In this document: in pieces, positions 9,881 to 18,692 of the stretch
How positions within the stretch are numbered: position 1 is the first letter of the stretch
Layout: each line of letters starts with the position of its first letter
DNA from: Mesorhizobium sp. WSM4313
GTDB taxonomy: Bacteria > Pseudomonadota > Alphaproteobacteria > Rhizobiales > Rhizobiaceae
Assembly (NCBI RefSeq): GCF_002294725.1
Contig: NZ_NSFT01000006.1
Span: 186,001 to 250,000, forward strand
DNA length: 64,000 nucleotides
Reading direction: 5' to 3'
Position numbers and translations under genes: made by a program
Notes under the pieces: generated by a model
What the model was told of the DNA's origin: nothing
Databases searched by the model: none
Seen by the model: the letters and a program-made list of their open reading frames with translations, nothing else

Positions 9881-10735
9881 GCCCTGGAAGCTTTTCAGGA
9901 GCGATGCGACTGATATCGCACGCGCGAGGCCTAGCCCAGCATTGTCGCCCGGCTCCATTTTGCTCACACCTTCATCGCCGGAAAGCACCCGCTTAAGAAC
10001 GAAGTCCATATTGGACTGACGCGAAAGCCGCTGTTCGTCGGTGTGTCCAATGACCTCAACGACGTCGACATCATATCTCGCAACGATGTCGGCGATCTGA
10101 GAAGCGATATCGCCTTCAAGCTTCGCCCTGAAGTCCGGTTTCAATTCGGCACTGCTGACTTCAAACGAATAGCCGTTGGCTTCACTCAAATCGATGATCG
10201 GCGGCAGATCCTTGGGCTGCCGCGTCGTCTCAGCGAGTTGCTTCTCGGCGTCTGCCAGCTTCCGCTCCGCTTCGGACGCACGCTTGTCCGCCGACACGAG
10301 TTTGCGAACGTCGTCGGCATTTAACTTATTGTCACGGAGAACCGCTGTGGCTTCTGCCAAGTTGATGGCTTCTTCGGCCGTTAGCCCTTTTTGCTCAATT
10401 TGCTCGATTGCCTTCCTCGCAAGGATCAGCTTTCGCCATTCCTCGTCGGGCACCTTGTGTCCCGTGGTCTGGGCCATGAGCTCGGCAATTTGAGCCAGCA
10501 AATCCTTGTTCTCTTGTCTCAGTTGCTGGACCGCCGCCTCGCTGCGCGAAACCGTCTCCTGGGCGATGCGAAGCTGCTCCCGCGTCTTCTCAACAATGGC
10601 TCCAGCGACCAACAGCAGACAGAAAACGAGCAAGAGCATCGTCTCAGCCATTGTTAGGCCCAAAATCAACCCTCGGGCGTACCCCTTACGCTCGTAACCG
10701 ACAGAAGCCCCGCTCGGTTCGCTCAGCGCCACCAT
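9839..10735 (-). CDS. ZorB/MotB-like OmpA-domain membrane protein, frameshifted at the 3' end
   Basis: A 298-residue ORF. It has an N-terminal cytoplasmic leader, one membrane helix at about 28-48 (GLTMAETMLLLVFCLLL, like MotB/ZorB plug helices), a coiled-coil region to about 170, and an OmpA-like peptidoglycan-binding domain with GHTDE and GLGLARAISVASLL. The last 20 residues are out of frame: the true OmpA end lies in another frame down to 9711. Its start overlaps the end of the ZorA-like gene by 13 bp, as in motor-subunit pairs. ZorB forms a peptidoglycan-anchored stator with ZorA in Zorya defence. With the domain end lost, function is doubtful unless the indel is a sequencing error or is bypassed by ribosomal frameshifting. 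Confidence 0.7.
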   Translation of the reverse strand: MVALSEPSGASVGYERKGYARGLILGLTMAETMLLLVFCLLLVAGAIVEKTREQLRIAQETVSRSEAAVQQLRQENKDLLAQIAELMAQTTGHKVPDEEWRKLILARKAIEQIEQKGLTAEEAINLAEATAVLRDNKLNADDVRKLVSADKRASEAERKLADAEKQLAETTRQPKDLPPIIDLSEANGYSFEVSSAELKPDFRAKLEGDIASQIADIVARYDVDVVEVIGHTDEQRLSRQSNMDFVLKRVLSGDEGVSKMEPGDNAGLGLARAISVASLLKSFQGSITSTFFLCQEAS

Positions 10736-11646
10736 CTCAACCTCGATTGTGCCCTCTCAACGATCGGCTCCGCGACCTCCGGCTGTGGCGGCACTTCGTT
10801 TGCGCCATTGTGAGAGGCCCCACTTGTATCGGGCTGCCCATCCTGCGCAGTTGCCTCTGACAGCGGGACAAAGATAGATGGCTGGACAACTGGTTCGGTG
10901 ACAGCAACCGCGGCTACCGGTGGGATTTCGTTAGGGACGGGAGCGGCCCGATCGTGATCGAGAAGGCGCGACAACAATGCAGTCGTGCCAGCGTTTTGTT
11001 CCGACTGCTTATCGAGCTTTTCCAAGAGAATCTTCTGATGCGCTGCCATCCTGAGGACGGCATCAGAAAGCTTGTCAGTCCTTTCTCCCTGCTCTTTCGA
11101 AAGTGCTTCCGCTCGCTCCGTGAACTTCCCAACAGATGCAGCAAGAACCTTGAGGACCGTAACGACATCGGTCTTGAGGACCTCGTCGGGGATTACCACT
11201 TTCGAAAGCTTATCGGCTACAGCGTCAGCCTGAGCCTCGAATTTCGAGACCGTTCCGGCCATGGAGCCGTTCGCCTTGTCCAGGGATGCGGCAACAGTCT
11301 CGACCTTTTCGGCAACCCCTGAAAACCTGCCCTCGATACGGCCGAAAGTCTCCTCCAGGGTTTTGGCGATTTTTTCCGACGTCTCCTGGACCGGCTTTAT
11401 TGCTTTGCTGGCCATCGAATCGAAGGCTTGTCGGACTTGGTCACCGTTCTTTTCTGCTTGGCGGGCGATTTCATCGAAACCCTCTTCCAGCATTTGGTTG
11501 CAAACTCGGCGGAAGTCGGCGAATTCTCGCGCAACGCTCTCCATTTCAGTGCGTACGCGACGTGTCATATCCGCAAGCTCGTGCCGAGTACTCCTGAATG
11601 CCCGTGAGGCGAGCCACGGCCGATCCGTGGCCCGCCCATCGATCAC
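10723..11646 (-). CDS. ZorA-like tail protein lacking the MotA membrane domain (truncated)
   Basis: A 307-residue, almost wholly helical protein with repeated KVET- and FEAQADAVADKL-type coiled-coil heptads to about residue 220, then a Pro/Ala-rich tail. It has no membrane segment. ZorA proteins consist of an N-terminal MotA/ExbB channel domain followed by a long helical tail, and this ORF corresponds to a tail alone. Its GTG start overlaps the stop of the RND transporter gene (GTGA), and the frame upstream is occupied by that intact transporter. The simplest reading is a recombination junction near 11643 that removed the channel half. Alternatively it could be an independent coiled-coil partner of the OmpA protein, with which it overlaps. 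The ZorA assignment is inferred from partner and architecture, not sequence search. Confidence 0.55.
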   Translation of the reverse strand: MIDGRATDRPWLASRAFRSTRHELADMTRRVRTEMESVAREFADFRRVCNQMLEEGFDEIARQAEKNGDQVRQAFDSMASKAIKPVQETSEKIAKTLEETFGRIEGRFSGVAEKVETVAASLDKANGSMAGTVSKFEAQADAVADKLSKVVIPDEVLKTDVVTVLKVLAASVGKFTERAEALSKEQGERTDKLSDAVLRMAAHQKILLEKLDKQSEQNAGTTALLSRLLDHDRAAPVPNEIPPVAAVAVTEPVVQPSIFVPLSEATAQDGQPDTSGASHNGANEVPPQPEVAEPIVERAQSRLRWWR

Positions 11647-14600
11647 GCCTGCAACGCAAGGTTTCCTGTCCCCGCGAGCTCCGTGGACGATTCAGCCTGA
11701 CGTGGTTCACTGATCCGGAACCACGCGACATAGAGAGCCGGTAGGAAGATCAGGGTTAGAACCGTCGCGACGGCGAGGCCGCCGATGATCGCGAAGGCCA
11801 TTGGTCCCCAGAAGACAGTCGGCGCGATCGGCACCATGCCGAGTGTCGCGGCGGCTGCCGTGAGCAAGATCGGACGTGTCCGGTGAAGCGCGGCTGTGAC
11901 GACGGCGTCCCACGGATGGGCGCCGGTCCTTCTTTCGGTCTCGATCTGATCGATCAGGATGACTGAATTGCGCGCGATCATGCCGGTCAGCGCCAGCACA
12001 CCCAGGATCGCGACGAAGCCGAGCGGAGCTTGTGCAAGTAGCAGGGCCGCCACCACACCAATGATGCCGAGCGGAGCGACACTCAAAACCAGGAACATGC
12101 GCTGGAAGCTCTGCAGCTGGAACATCAGGATCGTCAGCACGAGAAGACCCATTGCCGGCAGCACCGCCATAACGGAAGCTTGGGCTTTGCCGCTCTCCTC
12201 CACTGAACCGCCAGTCGAGATGTGATAGCCGCTCGGCAGCGCCGCCACGAGTTTGCCAAGTTGAGGCTCAAAGGCCTTGACGGCCGTCGCTGGCAGCACA
12301 CCGGGCACCACGTCGGCCTGCACGGTCAGGGTCGGAACGCGATCGCGCCTCCAGACGATTGGGTATTCCTGGGAATAGTCAAAGGTTGCGATCTGCCTTA
12401 ATGGGACCACCCGCCCGCCCGGAAGCGGGATCTGCAATGAGCGAAGCGATTCAAGAGAGGTCCGCTCCGTCTGCGCGGCGCGCGCGACCACGTCGACCAA
12501 GTAAATATCGTCGCGAACCTGCGTCACCGTGGTGCCGGAGACAATGGCATTGAGGGCGGTCGCCACCACGGCGGAGCTAAGGCCCAGCTGTCTCGCCTGG
12601 TCCTGGTCGACTTTGACACGCATAATCCGTGATGGCTCGACCCAGTCGAAGTTGACGTTGCGGAGGCCCGCCGTCTTGCCCAGGGCATCGGCAACTTGCA
12701 GGGCAATTGAGCGAACCTGGGCCGGATCCGGTCCGTCCACTCGGTATTTCACCGGCCAGCCGACAGGCGGACCGAGTTCCAGCGGATTGACACGGGCGAC
12801 GACCTGCGGGAACCGCGTCGCCAAAGCCTTCTCCAGACGCGCGCGAACCTGCTCGCGTTCCTTAAGCCCTTTGGTGACAATGACCGACTGGGCGAAGAAC
12901 GGATTCGGCAGGGCCACATCGAGCGGCAAATAGAAGCGAATGGCGCCCTGGCCGACATAGGTCGAGAAATGCTCTACGTCAGGATCGGCGGCCACGATCT
13001 CGTCGAACTGTTGCACGACCTCGTTGGTCGCAAGGATCGAGGCATTATCCTGCAGCTTCAGATCCACCAACAACTCAGGCCGGTCGGAGGAGGGAAAGAA
13101 CTGCTGCGGGATGAGACGGGCTCCAGCCAGGGCTGCAGCGAAGAGACCCGCCGTCACCAGGATGGTGATCCATTTGGCGCGCATCGAAGCCAGCAGAGCA
13201 CGCTTGAACAAGCGCATCGGCGCGCTCAGCGTTTCACTGTGGGAGTGCTTTGGCTTTCCCAGGAGCGCAACGCCCACGACAGGGGCAAACAGGCCCGACA
13301 CCACCCAGGAAGCGATTAGGGACAGCGCCACCACGGCGAAGAGTGAGAAAGTGTATTCGCCTGCGTCGCTGCGCGCAAAACCAACTGGCACAAAGCCAGC
13401 GACCGTGACCAGCGTCCCGGCAAGCCGCGGCATGGCAGTCGAAGCGTAGGCGAAGACGGCCGCGGTCGGCTTGTCGTCGCCACGTTCGAGACGGCTCACC
13501 ATGGTTTCGATGGTGATCATGGCATCGTCGACCAGCAGCCCGAGAGCGATGATGAGGGCGCCAAGCGAGATACGCTGAAGGTCGATGCCCAAGGCCAGCA
13601 TTGCCGCGAACACGATTGCAAGAACCAGCGGAATCGAGATCGCGACAACGGAGCCGGCGCGGAAGCCCAGGCTCAAAATACTCACGACAAGGACGATGGC
13701 GATCGCTTCCCACAGTGCTTCCATGAAGTCGCCGATTGCATGACTGACCGTCTCCGGCTGGTTGGCGATCATTGTGGGCTCGATGCCGACCGGCAAGTCC
13801 TTCCTGAGTTCCTTTATCGTTTCTTCGACGTTGCGACCGAGCGCCAGGACGTCGCCGCCGTCGCGCATGGAGATCCCGAGTCCCAGGCCAGGCTTGCCGT
13901 TGATGCGAAAGATTGGATCTGGCGGGTTGGCATCCTCGCGGCGCACTTGAGCGATGTCGGCAAGGCGAATGATGCGATCGCCCACTGCAAAGTTGACGGC
14001 GAGAATATCCTTCTCGGATTTCAGCGCGCCGCTTACCTGCAGTTTGATGCCTTCCTGATCGGTGACGATCTCACCCGAGGGAACCACGACGTTTTGGGCC
14101 TGCAGCGCTGTTGTCAGAGCTTCCGCGGTAAGGCCGTAGCCCGCGAGCTTTTGAGGCGAGAACTCGATGTAGATGCGCTCAGGCTGAGCTCCGATCAAGT
14201 TCACCTTGGCGACATCGGGCACCTGCAAGAGCCGCGAACGGACGCTTTCCACGTAATCCCGCAATTCGCGGTTGGAGTACCCGTCGGCGGTGAACCCATA
14301 GATGATGCCATAGGTATCGCCGAACTCATCATCGGCTACCGGGCCGATCACGCCCTGCGGCAAGGTCAGCCTGATGTCTTCGATTTTCTTGCGCACCTGA
14401 TACCAGGTATCCGCCACCGTCTTCGGTGCCGTCGATCCCTTCAGATATACGAAGACGGTGGACTCGCCGGCCTTGGTGTAGCTCTTCAGGTAGTCGAGAT
14501 GAGGTGTTTCCTGAAGTTTGCGCTCCAGGCGCTCGGTTACCTGGTGCAGCGTGTCATCGAGCGTTGCGCCAGGCCACCTCGCCTGCACCACCATGGTCTT

Positions 14601-14735
14601 GATGGTGAAGGTAGGATCCTCGTTGCGACCGAGCTGCAGGTAGGCTCCAATGCCAAGGACCAGGACAGCGAGCATTAGATAGTAGACGACCGAGCGATGC
14701 GCGAGCGCCCAAGCGGAGAGATTGAAGCGGCTCAT
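11643..14735 (-). CDS. RND efflux transporter permease (AcrB/HAE1-type)
   Basis: An intact 1030-residue inner-membrane proton/drug antiporter of the RND superfamily. It has membrane helix 1 at about 15-35, a large periplasmic loop with LGRNEDPTFTIK, a helix cluster at about 335-550 with the proton-relay motif LLVDDAMITIE, a second periplasmic loop, and a C-terminal helix cluster ending near residue 1005. Length is normal for the family. Its ATG overlaps the stop of the adaptor gene, so the two are translated together. No outer-membrane channel gene is adjacent, so a TolC-like protein elsewhere would complete the pump. Substrates cannot be told from the sequence. The divergent TetR regulator and its operator suggest substrate-induced derepression. 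Confidence 0.93.
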   Translation of the reverse strand: MSRFNLSAWALAHRSVVYYLMLAVLVLGIGAYLQLGRNEDPTFTIKTMVVQARWPGATLDDTLHQVTERLERKLQETPHLDYLKSYTKAGESTVFVYLKGSTAPKTVADTWYQVRKKIEDIRLTLPQGVIGPVADDEFGDTYGIIYGFTADGYSNRELRDYVESVRSRLLQVPDVAKVNLIGAQPERIYIEFSPQKLAGYGLTAEALTTALQAQNVVVPSGEIVTDQEGIKLQVSGALKSEKDILAVNFAVGDRIIRLADIAQVRREDANPPDPIFRINGKPGLGLGISMRDGGDVLALGRNVEETIKELRKDLPVGIEPTMIANQPETVSHAIGDFMEALWEAIAIVLVVSILSLGFRAGSVVAISIPLVLAIVFAAMLALGIDLQRISLGALIIALGLLVDDAMITIETMVSRLERGDDKPTAAVFAYASTAMPRLAGTLVTVAGFVPVGFARSDAGEYTFSLFAVVALSLIASWVVSGLFAPVVGVALLGKPKHSHSETLSAPMRLFKRALLASMRAKWITILVTAGLFAAALAGARLIPQQFFPSSDRPELLVDLKLQDNASILATNEVVQQFDEIVAADPDVEHFSTYVGQGAIRFYLPLDVALPNPFFAQSVIVTKGLKEREQVRARLEKALATRFPQVVARVNPLELGPPVGWPVKYRVDGPDPAQVRSIALQVADALGKTAGLRNVNFDWVEPSRIMRVKVDQDQARQLGLSSAVVATALNAIVSGTTVTQVRDDIYLVDVVARAAQTERTSLESLRSLQIPLPGGRVVPLRQIATFDYSQEYPIVWRRDRVPTLTVQADVVPGVLPATAVKAFEPQLGKLVAALPSGYHISTGGSVEESGKAQASVMAVLPAMGLLVLTILMFQLQSFQRMFLVLSVAPLGIIGVVAALLLAQAPLGFVAILGVLALTGMIARNSVILIDQIETERRTGAHPWDAVVTAALHRTRPILLTAAAATLGMVPIAPTVFWGPMAFAIIGGLAVATVLTLIFLPALYVAWFRISEPRQAESSTELAGTGNLALQA

Positions 14736-15802
14736 TGGGAAGCTCCCAGCAGGTGGACGTTCTGGCCGGGCCTCAGCGCATGCACGCCGGCGGTCACCAC
14801 GATTTCGCCGCTCTCGACGCCTCGAGAAACCACAATATGGGAAGAATCCTGTCGAAGCAGGTCGACGGTTCGAAGCGAGACTTGCTGCGTTTTGCCGTCG
14901 ACGATCCAGACCGCCGGCCGGTCCTCTGCCGTCGTTAAGGCGGTTGCTGGCAGCTCTATGCCGCTCGCTACCTGTATATGCGTCTGACCGGTTACTGTTG
15001 CCCCAAGGCGCATCGCCTTCGGCCAGGCGCTGAGCCCAACTTTAACCCGATAGCTCCGGGTGACGGGATCGGCCTGTGGCGCCACCTCCCGGACCTGGCC
15101 AACGGCGCGCACCGACCGATCGTCGGTTAGCGCGATGTCGATCGACGCGTCAGGGGCAACCTGGCGCATGAGGCTCGCGGGCACGTCGAACACTGCGTCG
15201 GCACCGTCACCATGTGCGACCGTGACAATCATCTGACCTGCCCTGACGACCTCGCCGGCCTCCGCCCCGGTGGCGATCACGGCGCCGGCCGAGTCAGCGA
15301 CCAGTTTGGTGTAGCCGAACTGGTCCTGAGCCGTGTGCAATACGGCCGCCGTGGAATCCACCTCGGCTTTCGCGCTCAGATATGCCCTCTCGGCGGCATC
15401 GAACTGGGCTCGGGTTGTCCAGCCCTGCCCGAGCAGCCTCCTTTGACGCTCCAGGGTGTTGGCGGCTTCGTGGACGGCCGCTCGCGCTGCCTCGTTCTGC
15501 GCCTGCGCGGCATGCAGGCCATTCTGCTGGGGCTGCGGATCGATTTCCGCGACGACGTCGCCCGGCTGGATTATCTGCCCCACGCTGGCCTTGCGGCTAA
15601 TCATGCGCCCGTCAATGCGGAAGGCAAGGTTCTCCTCCGTGCGTGCGCGGACATGGCCCGTCAGCGAAACAGGCTCCCCTTCGGTGCTAGCGGAGGCGAC
15701 CACGGTTCGCACTGGGCGAACCTCCGGTGGCGGCGGTGCGGACGCACCAACGCACGTAAAGACGGTTAATCCCAGGCAGGCAAGTGTGGATGCGGACTTC
15801 AT
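14732..15802 (-). CDS. RND efflux periplasmic adaptor (membrane fusion protein)
   Basis: A 356-residue periplasmic adaptor linking the RND pump to an outer-membrane channel. The N-terminus has a signal peptide with a Cys near residue 17 (TVFTC), though the lipobox is imperfect, so lipid anchoring is uncertain. The barrel-sandwich halves are visible as FRIDGRM...GQIIQPGDVVAEIDP and later DSAGAVIATGAEAGEVV. A helical hairpin (about 95-150) lies between them, and the beta-barrel and membrane-proximal regions follow. Its stop overlaps the permease start as ATGA. It is the first gene of the operon, transcribed from the operator region at about 15.87 kb and divergent from the TetR gene. Confidence 0.9.
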   Translation of the reverse strand: MKSASTLACLGLTVFTCVGASAPPPPEVRPVRTVVASASTEGEPVSLTGHVRARTEENLAFRIDGRMISRKASVGQIIQPGDVVAEIDPQPQQNGLHAAQAQNEAARAAVHEAANTLERQRRLLGQGWTTRAQFDAAERAYLSAKAEVDSTAAVLHTAQDQFGYTKLVADSAGAVIATGAEAGEVVRAGQMIVTVAHGDGADAVFDVPASLMRQVAPDASIDIALTDDRSVRAVGQVREVAPQADPVTRSYRVKVGLSAWPKAMRLGATVTGQTHIQVASGIELPATALTTAEDRPAVWIVDGKTQQVSLRTVDLLRQDSSHIVVSRGVESGEIVVTAGVHALRPGQNVHLLGASQ

Positions 15803-15869
15803 TGACAGACCCTCTGTTGTGGCCAGTCCGATGAAATTCCTCGCTGGCCTCTACAATTTCGGGCTTGCT

Positions 15870-15893
15870 TATATACATTCGTGCATGTATGTA
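15870..15893. promoter_or_regulatory. AcrR-like TetR operator palindrome
   Basis: A 24-base inverted repeat with left half TATATACATTCG and right half TGCATGTATGTA lies between the adaptor gene and the divergent TetR gene. It closely resembles the E. coli AcrR operator, in which two TACATACATT-type halves face each other. A further half-site, ATGTATGTA, lies at 15911-15919. The position is suitable for autorepression of the TetR gene and repression of the efflux operon. Confidence 0.75.
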
Positions 15894-15948
15894 AATAGGG
15901 AAAGCCCTGGATGTATGTAAAAATTGACGCAGAGGAAGGATTTCACTG

Positions 15949-16611
15949 ATGAGACGCACCAAGGCCGAGGCCGAACAGACCCGCGAGGCTGTCCTCGCTG
16001 CGGCCATCGACGTGTTCCTCGAGCGCGGCGTGACCCGTGCTACCCTGGAACAGATCGCAAGTGCCGCTGGCGTAACGCGCGGGGCTGTCTACTGGCATTT
16101 CCGCGACAAGCAGGAGATATTCGCTGCCCTGGAGCGGCGGGCGAACATGCCGAACGAGGAATTTGGCGATCGGCTTAAGGCTCGCCTCGCCGCCCACACC
16201 GACCTTGATCCGTTGCACGAGCTGGCAGACGCAATCCGGGAGGGGCTGCAGGCGTTCGAAACCCATCCGGAACGTTCCCGCATCCTTTCAATACTCTGGC
16301 TGCGTTGCGAATATTCCGAGGACATGCTGCCGGTGGTTACGCGTCAGCGGGAAGCGGACCTGGCGCTCCAGAAATTGTTCGAGTCCGTGATAGCACTCGC
16401 CGCAACCCGCGGCCGGCTCGCGGCTACTCTGTCGCCGGAATTGGCCGCGCGCGCGCTCCTGCTTCTGGTCAATGGATCAGTTCTCGATTGGCTCCGCGCT
16501 CCCGCGCAGTTGGAGCTCACAGCAACCACAATGCCCCTGGTGGCCGGGTTTCTCGAGACAATCGGCACGACAAAAGCCCAACCATCGGCCGGTCAGGCGC
16601 GGGGAGCATGA
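15949..16611 (+). CDS. TetR/AcrR-family repressor of the RND pump
   Basis: A 220-residue regulator. The helix-turn-helix lies at about 10-57, including TLEQIASAAGVTRGAVYWHF, followed by an AcrR/TtgR-like ligand-binding domain. The ATG has AGGA about 8 bases upstream. It is divergent from the efflux operon across an AcrR-like operator, so it very likely represses that operon and itself until a pump substrate binds. The family is certain; the ligand is unknown. Confidence 0.9.
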   Translation: MRRTKAEAEQTREAVLAAAIDVFLERGVTRATLEQIASAAGVTRGAVYWHFRDKQEIFAALERRANMPNEEFGDRLKARLAAHTDLDPLHELADAIREGLQAFETHPERSRILSILWLRCEYSEDMLPVVTRQREADLALQKLFESVIALAATRGRLAATLSPELAARALLLLVNGSVLDWLRAPAQLELTATTMPLVAGFLETIGTTKAQPSAGQARGA

Positions 16612-16841
16612 TTCCTCGAAGTATGCGGGAGGGATGCGGTTCAGCATTGGCGCGGTCAATGTGCGCACCGGCCGGTCATCCGGCCCGAGCGCGTGATGCC
16701 GACTGGGTCTCTGACGGCCAGTCGACAGGCGCCAGCTGCGGCTCCTTCATGGATAGCTGGCGACCGGGACATGCTCGATGGGACGGCTCTGAAAAGAAAG
16801 TAGCTCGGAGGGACGCAGGGCCTTCCGAACACATCTCTCAA

Positions 16842-17390
16842 ATGGATTCCACAATGCCCGGACGAGGCAACACCCGTGATTACACCGACAAGATGCTGCT
16901 TGCTGCTCTGCAGGAAGCGCAGACGACGGTACGGGCCTATGACACAAAGGCGCAAATCGTCGGCGTGGGCTACATCCTGGCGCTAAATCTTGTGCTCCAT
17001 TTCGGCGATCTCCTGCCAACGCACGCGCCGCTCGGGCCACTGTTCTTCGCAGGTGTCTGGGGCGTTCTCATCATGCCGATTCTGCAGTTCGGGCAGGTTA
17101 TCCACCCAAGCCGGACCCGCGCGGAAAAGGATCTTGTCGCGAAGAAGTTCTGTGGCTCGGAGCAGCGCATTTATTATGTCGACCCCAGCACATTCGCCAA
17201 TCTCGGGGACTTCGTCCGCGAGGCGCTAACCGCCGATTGGACCTCTGTTCTTTCCGCCGAACTGCTCAAGGTGTCTCGCGTCAGGATCATCAAGCAGACG
17301 CGCTTCCGGCGCGCCTTGATGATGACGGTTGCCGCTTTCATCGTCCTTGCAGCCGATCAGTTTCTGCGCAGTCTGGCCGTCGGCCGATGA
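16842..17390 (+). CDS. PycTM-like (DUF5706-type) two-helix membrane protein
   Basis: A 182-residue protein. The frame is open further upstream, but the ATG at 16842 gives a coherent protein beginning just before the conserved region. It has a helix with ALQEAQTTVRAYDTKAQ, two membrane segments (about 42-62 and 70-90), a cytosolic helical region, and a final membrane helix near 155-175. The order of xxDTKA, two helices, an SxxLA-like helix and a last helix resembles the transmembrane effectors of Pycsar cyclic-nucleotide defence (DUF5706). No cyclase gene is adjacent, so a Pycsar role is only a possibility. The stop overlaps the start of the next gene as ATGA, indicating a two-gene operon with a lipoprotein hydrolase. 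Confidence 0.6.
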   Translation: MDSTMPGRGNTRDYTDKMLLAALQEAQTTVRAYDTKAQIVGVGYILALNLVLHFGDLLPTHAPLGPLFFAGVWGVLIMPILQFGQVIHPSRTRAEKDLVAKKFCGSEQRIYYVDPSTFANLGDFVREALTADWTSVLSAELLKVSRVRIIKQTRFRRALMMTVAAFIVLAADQFLRSLAVGR

Positions 17391-18634
17391 GAAGAGAACG
17401 TCACGCCTGGCCGAGGTTGAGGTTTCGTGTGCGTTGGTGGCGAGGCCTGCTCGTTCCCCCGATGCTGTGCCTGCTGATCAGCTGCGCCACTCGACCCGAA
17501 AAAGTTTTTCAACCTCTCCCCTTTGCCGCCAGTGATACTGGCCACGTCGACATGCTGGTCGCGACGACGCGCAAGCCATCCGACGATCGCGGCCAGCTCT
17601 ATAGTGGCGATCGCGGAACGGCGATCTCGCTCAACAATATAGTCATCTCCATTCCTCCGGACCGGAACCGCACGGTCGGAAAGATCCAGTGGCCTCTGCT
17701 CGTGAAACCCGACCCCGAAAGGGAGTTCGCGGTACTCAGCGTGGGAAAAGTCGCCTCGCAAAGCGCAGTTCTTGAGTGGGTTCGCAGGAATCGCAACGGC
17801 AAGCGGCAGGTGCTTATCTTCGTGCACGGCTTCAACAACACATACGCCGATGCCGTCTTCCGCTTCGCCCAGATCGTTCACGATACCGGAACCGATGCAG
17901 CGCCGATTCTCTTCACATGGCCGTCGCGCGGTGATCCGTTTGACTATCTCTATGACAAGGAAAGCACCAACTACTCACGTCGCGCCCTGGAAGACCTGAT
18001 CCTCCAGGCCACAAGCAGTCCCGACGTCGCCGACGTGACGATCCTGGCGCACTCAATGGGCGCATGGCTGACGGCCGAGGCGCTGCGCGATATCGCCATG
18101 CGCGACCAGACAATCCCGACGAAAGTCAGGAACGTGGTTTTCGCGTCGCCGGATATCGACATCGACGTGTTTCGGCGCCAGTTCATCGAGATGGGCCCGA
18201 CCCGACCGCATTTCACGATCTTTACGTCAACCAATGACAAAGCCCTGCAAGTCTCTCGATTGCTTTCGGGAGGAGTTCGACGCGTCGGGGGAACTGATCT
18301 GAGACCATACGCTTCCGAGCTCGAAGAGCTTGGCGTTTCGGTTATCGACACCAGCGACATCACGCCCGGCGATCCGCTCGGCCACAGCGCGTTTGCCGAT
18401 ACCCCCGGCATTGTGCGCGTGCTTGGGCGACGGCTTGCGGGACAAAGCTTGGCCGGAGAAGAGCCGACTTACGCCGACAAGATCGGGGTCACGACCGCCG
18501 ATTTGGCCGGTTCGGCAGCGCGGGTGGCCAGTGCTGCCCCAGCCGCAGTCATCAGCCCGAAGGCTCGCGAGATCTTGAAACGGGAGCTCTCCTCGGACGC
18601 GGGCCAGATACGGGACGGGCAGATTTCCTACTGA
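17387..18634 (+). CDS. Alpha/beta hydrolase lipoprotein (DUF900 family)
   Basis: A 415-residue predicted esterase or lipase. It has an N-terminal basic and hydrophobic signal with lipobox LISC (Cys about 29), then a DUF900 alpha/beta hydrolase core. IFVHGFNNTY forms the oxyanion region, AHSMGAW holds the nucleophile Ser, and a later Asp/His pair probably comes from DTSDITPGD and GHSAF. The family is found in many alphaproteobacteria without assigned substrate. The ATG at 17387 is chosen because it overlaps the previous stop and yields the lipoprotein signal; the frame is also open upstream. Being outer-membrane or periplasm anchored and coupled to a PycTM-like protein, it may act on envelope lipid or peptide esters, which is inference. 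Confidence 0.85.
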   Translation: MRRERHAWPRLRFRVRWWRGLLVPPMLCLLISCATRPEKVFQPLPFAASDTGHVDMLVATTRKPSDDRGQLYSGDRGTAISLNNIVISIPPDRNRTVGKIQWPLLVKPDPEREFAVLSVGKVASQSAVLEWVRRNRNGKRQVLIFVHGFNNTYADAVFRFAQIVHDTGTDAAPILFTWPSRGDPFDYLYDKESTNYSRRALEDLILQATSSPDVADVTILAHSMGAWLTAEALRDIAMRDQTIPTKVRNVVFASPDIDIDVFRRQFIEMGPTRPHFTIFTSTNDKALQVSRLLSGGVRRVGGTDLRPYASELEELGVSVIDTSDITPGDPLGHSAFADTPGIVRVLGRRLAGQSLAGEEPTYADKIGVTTADLAGSAARVASAAPAAVISPKAREILKRELSSDAGQIRDGQISY

Positions 18635-18692
18635 TCGTCGCGCCTGGCTACAGGCGATTTGGTGATCCGAGCATACCGTTTGAGAGTGAACG

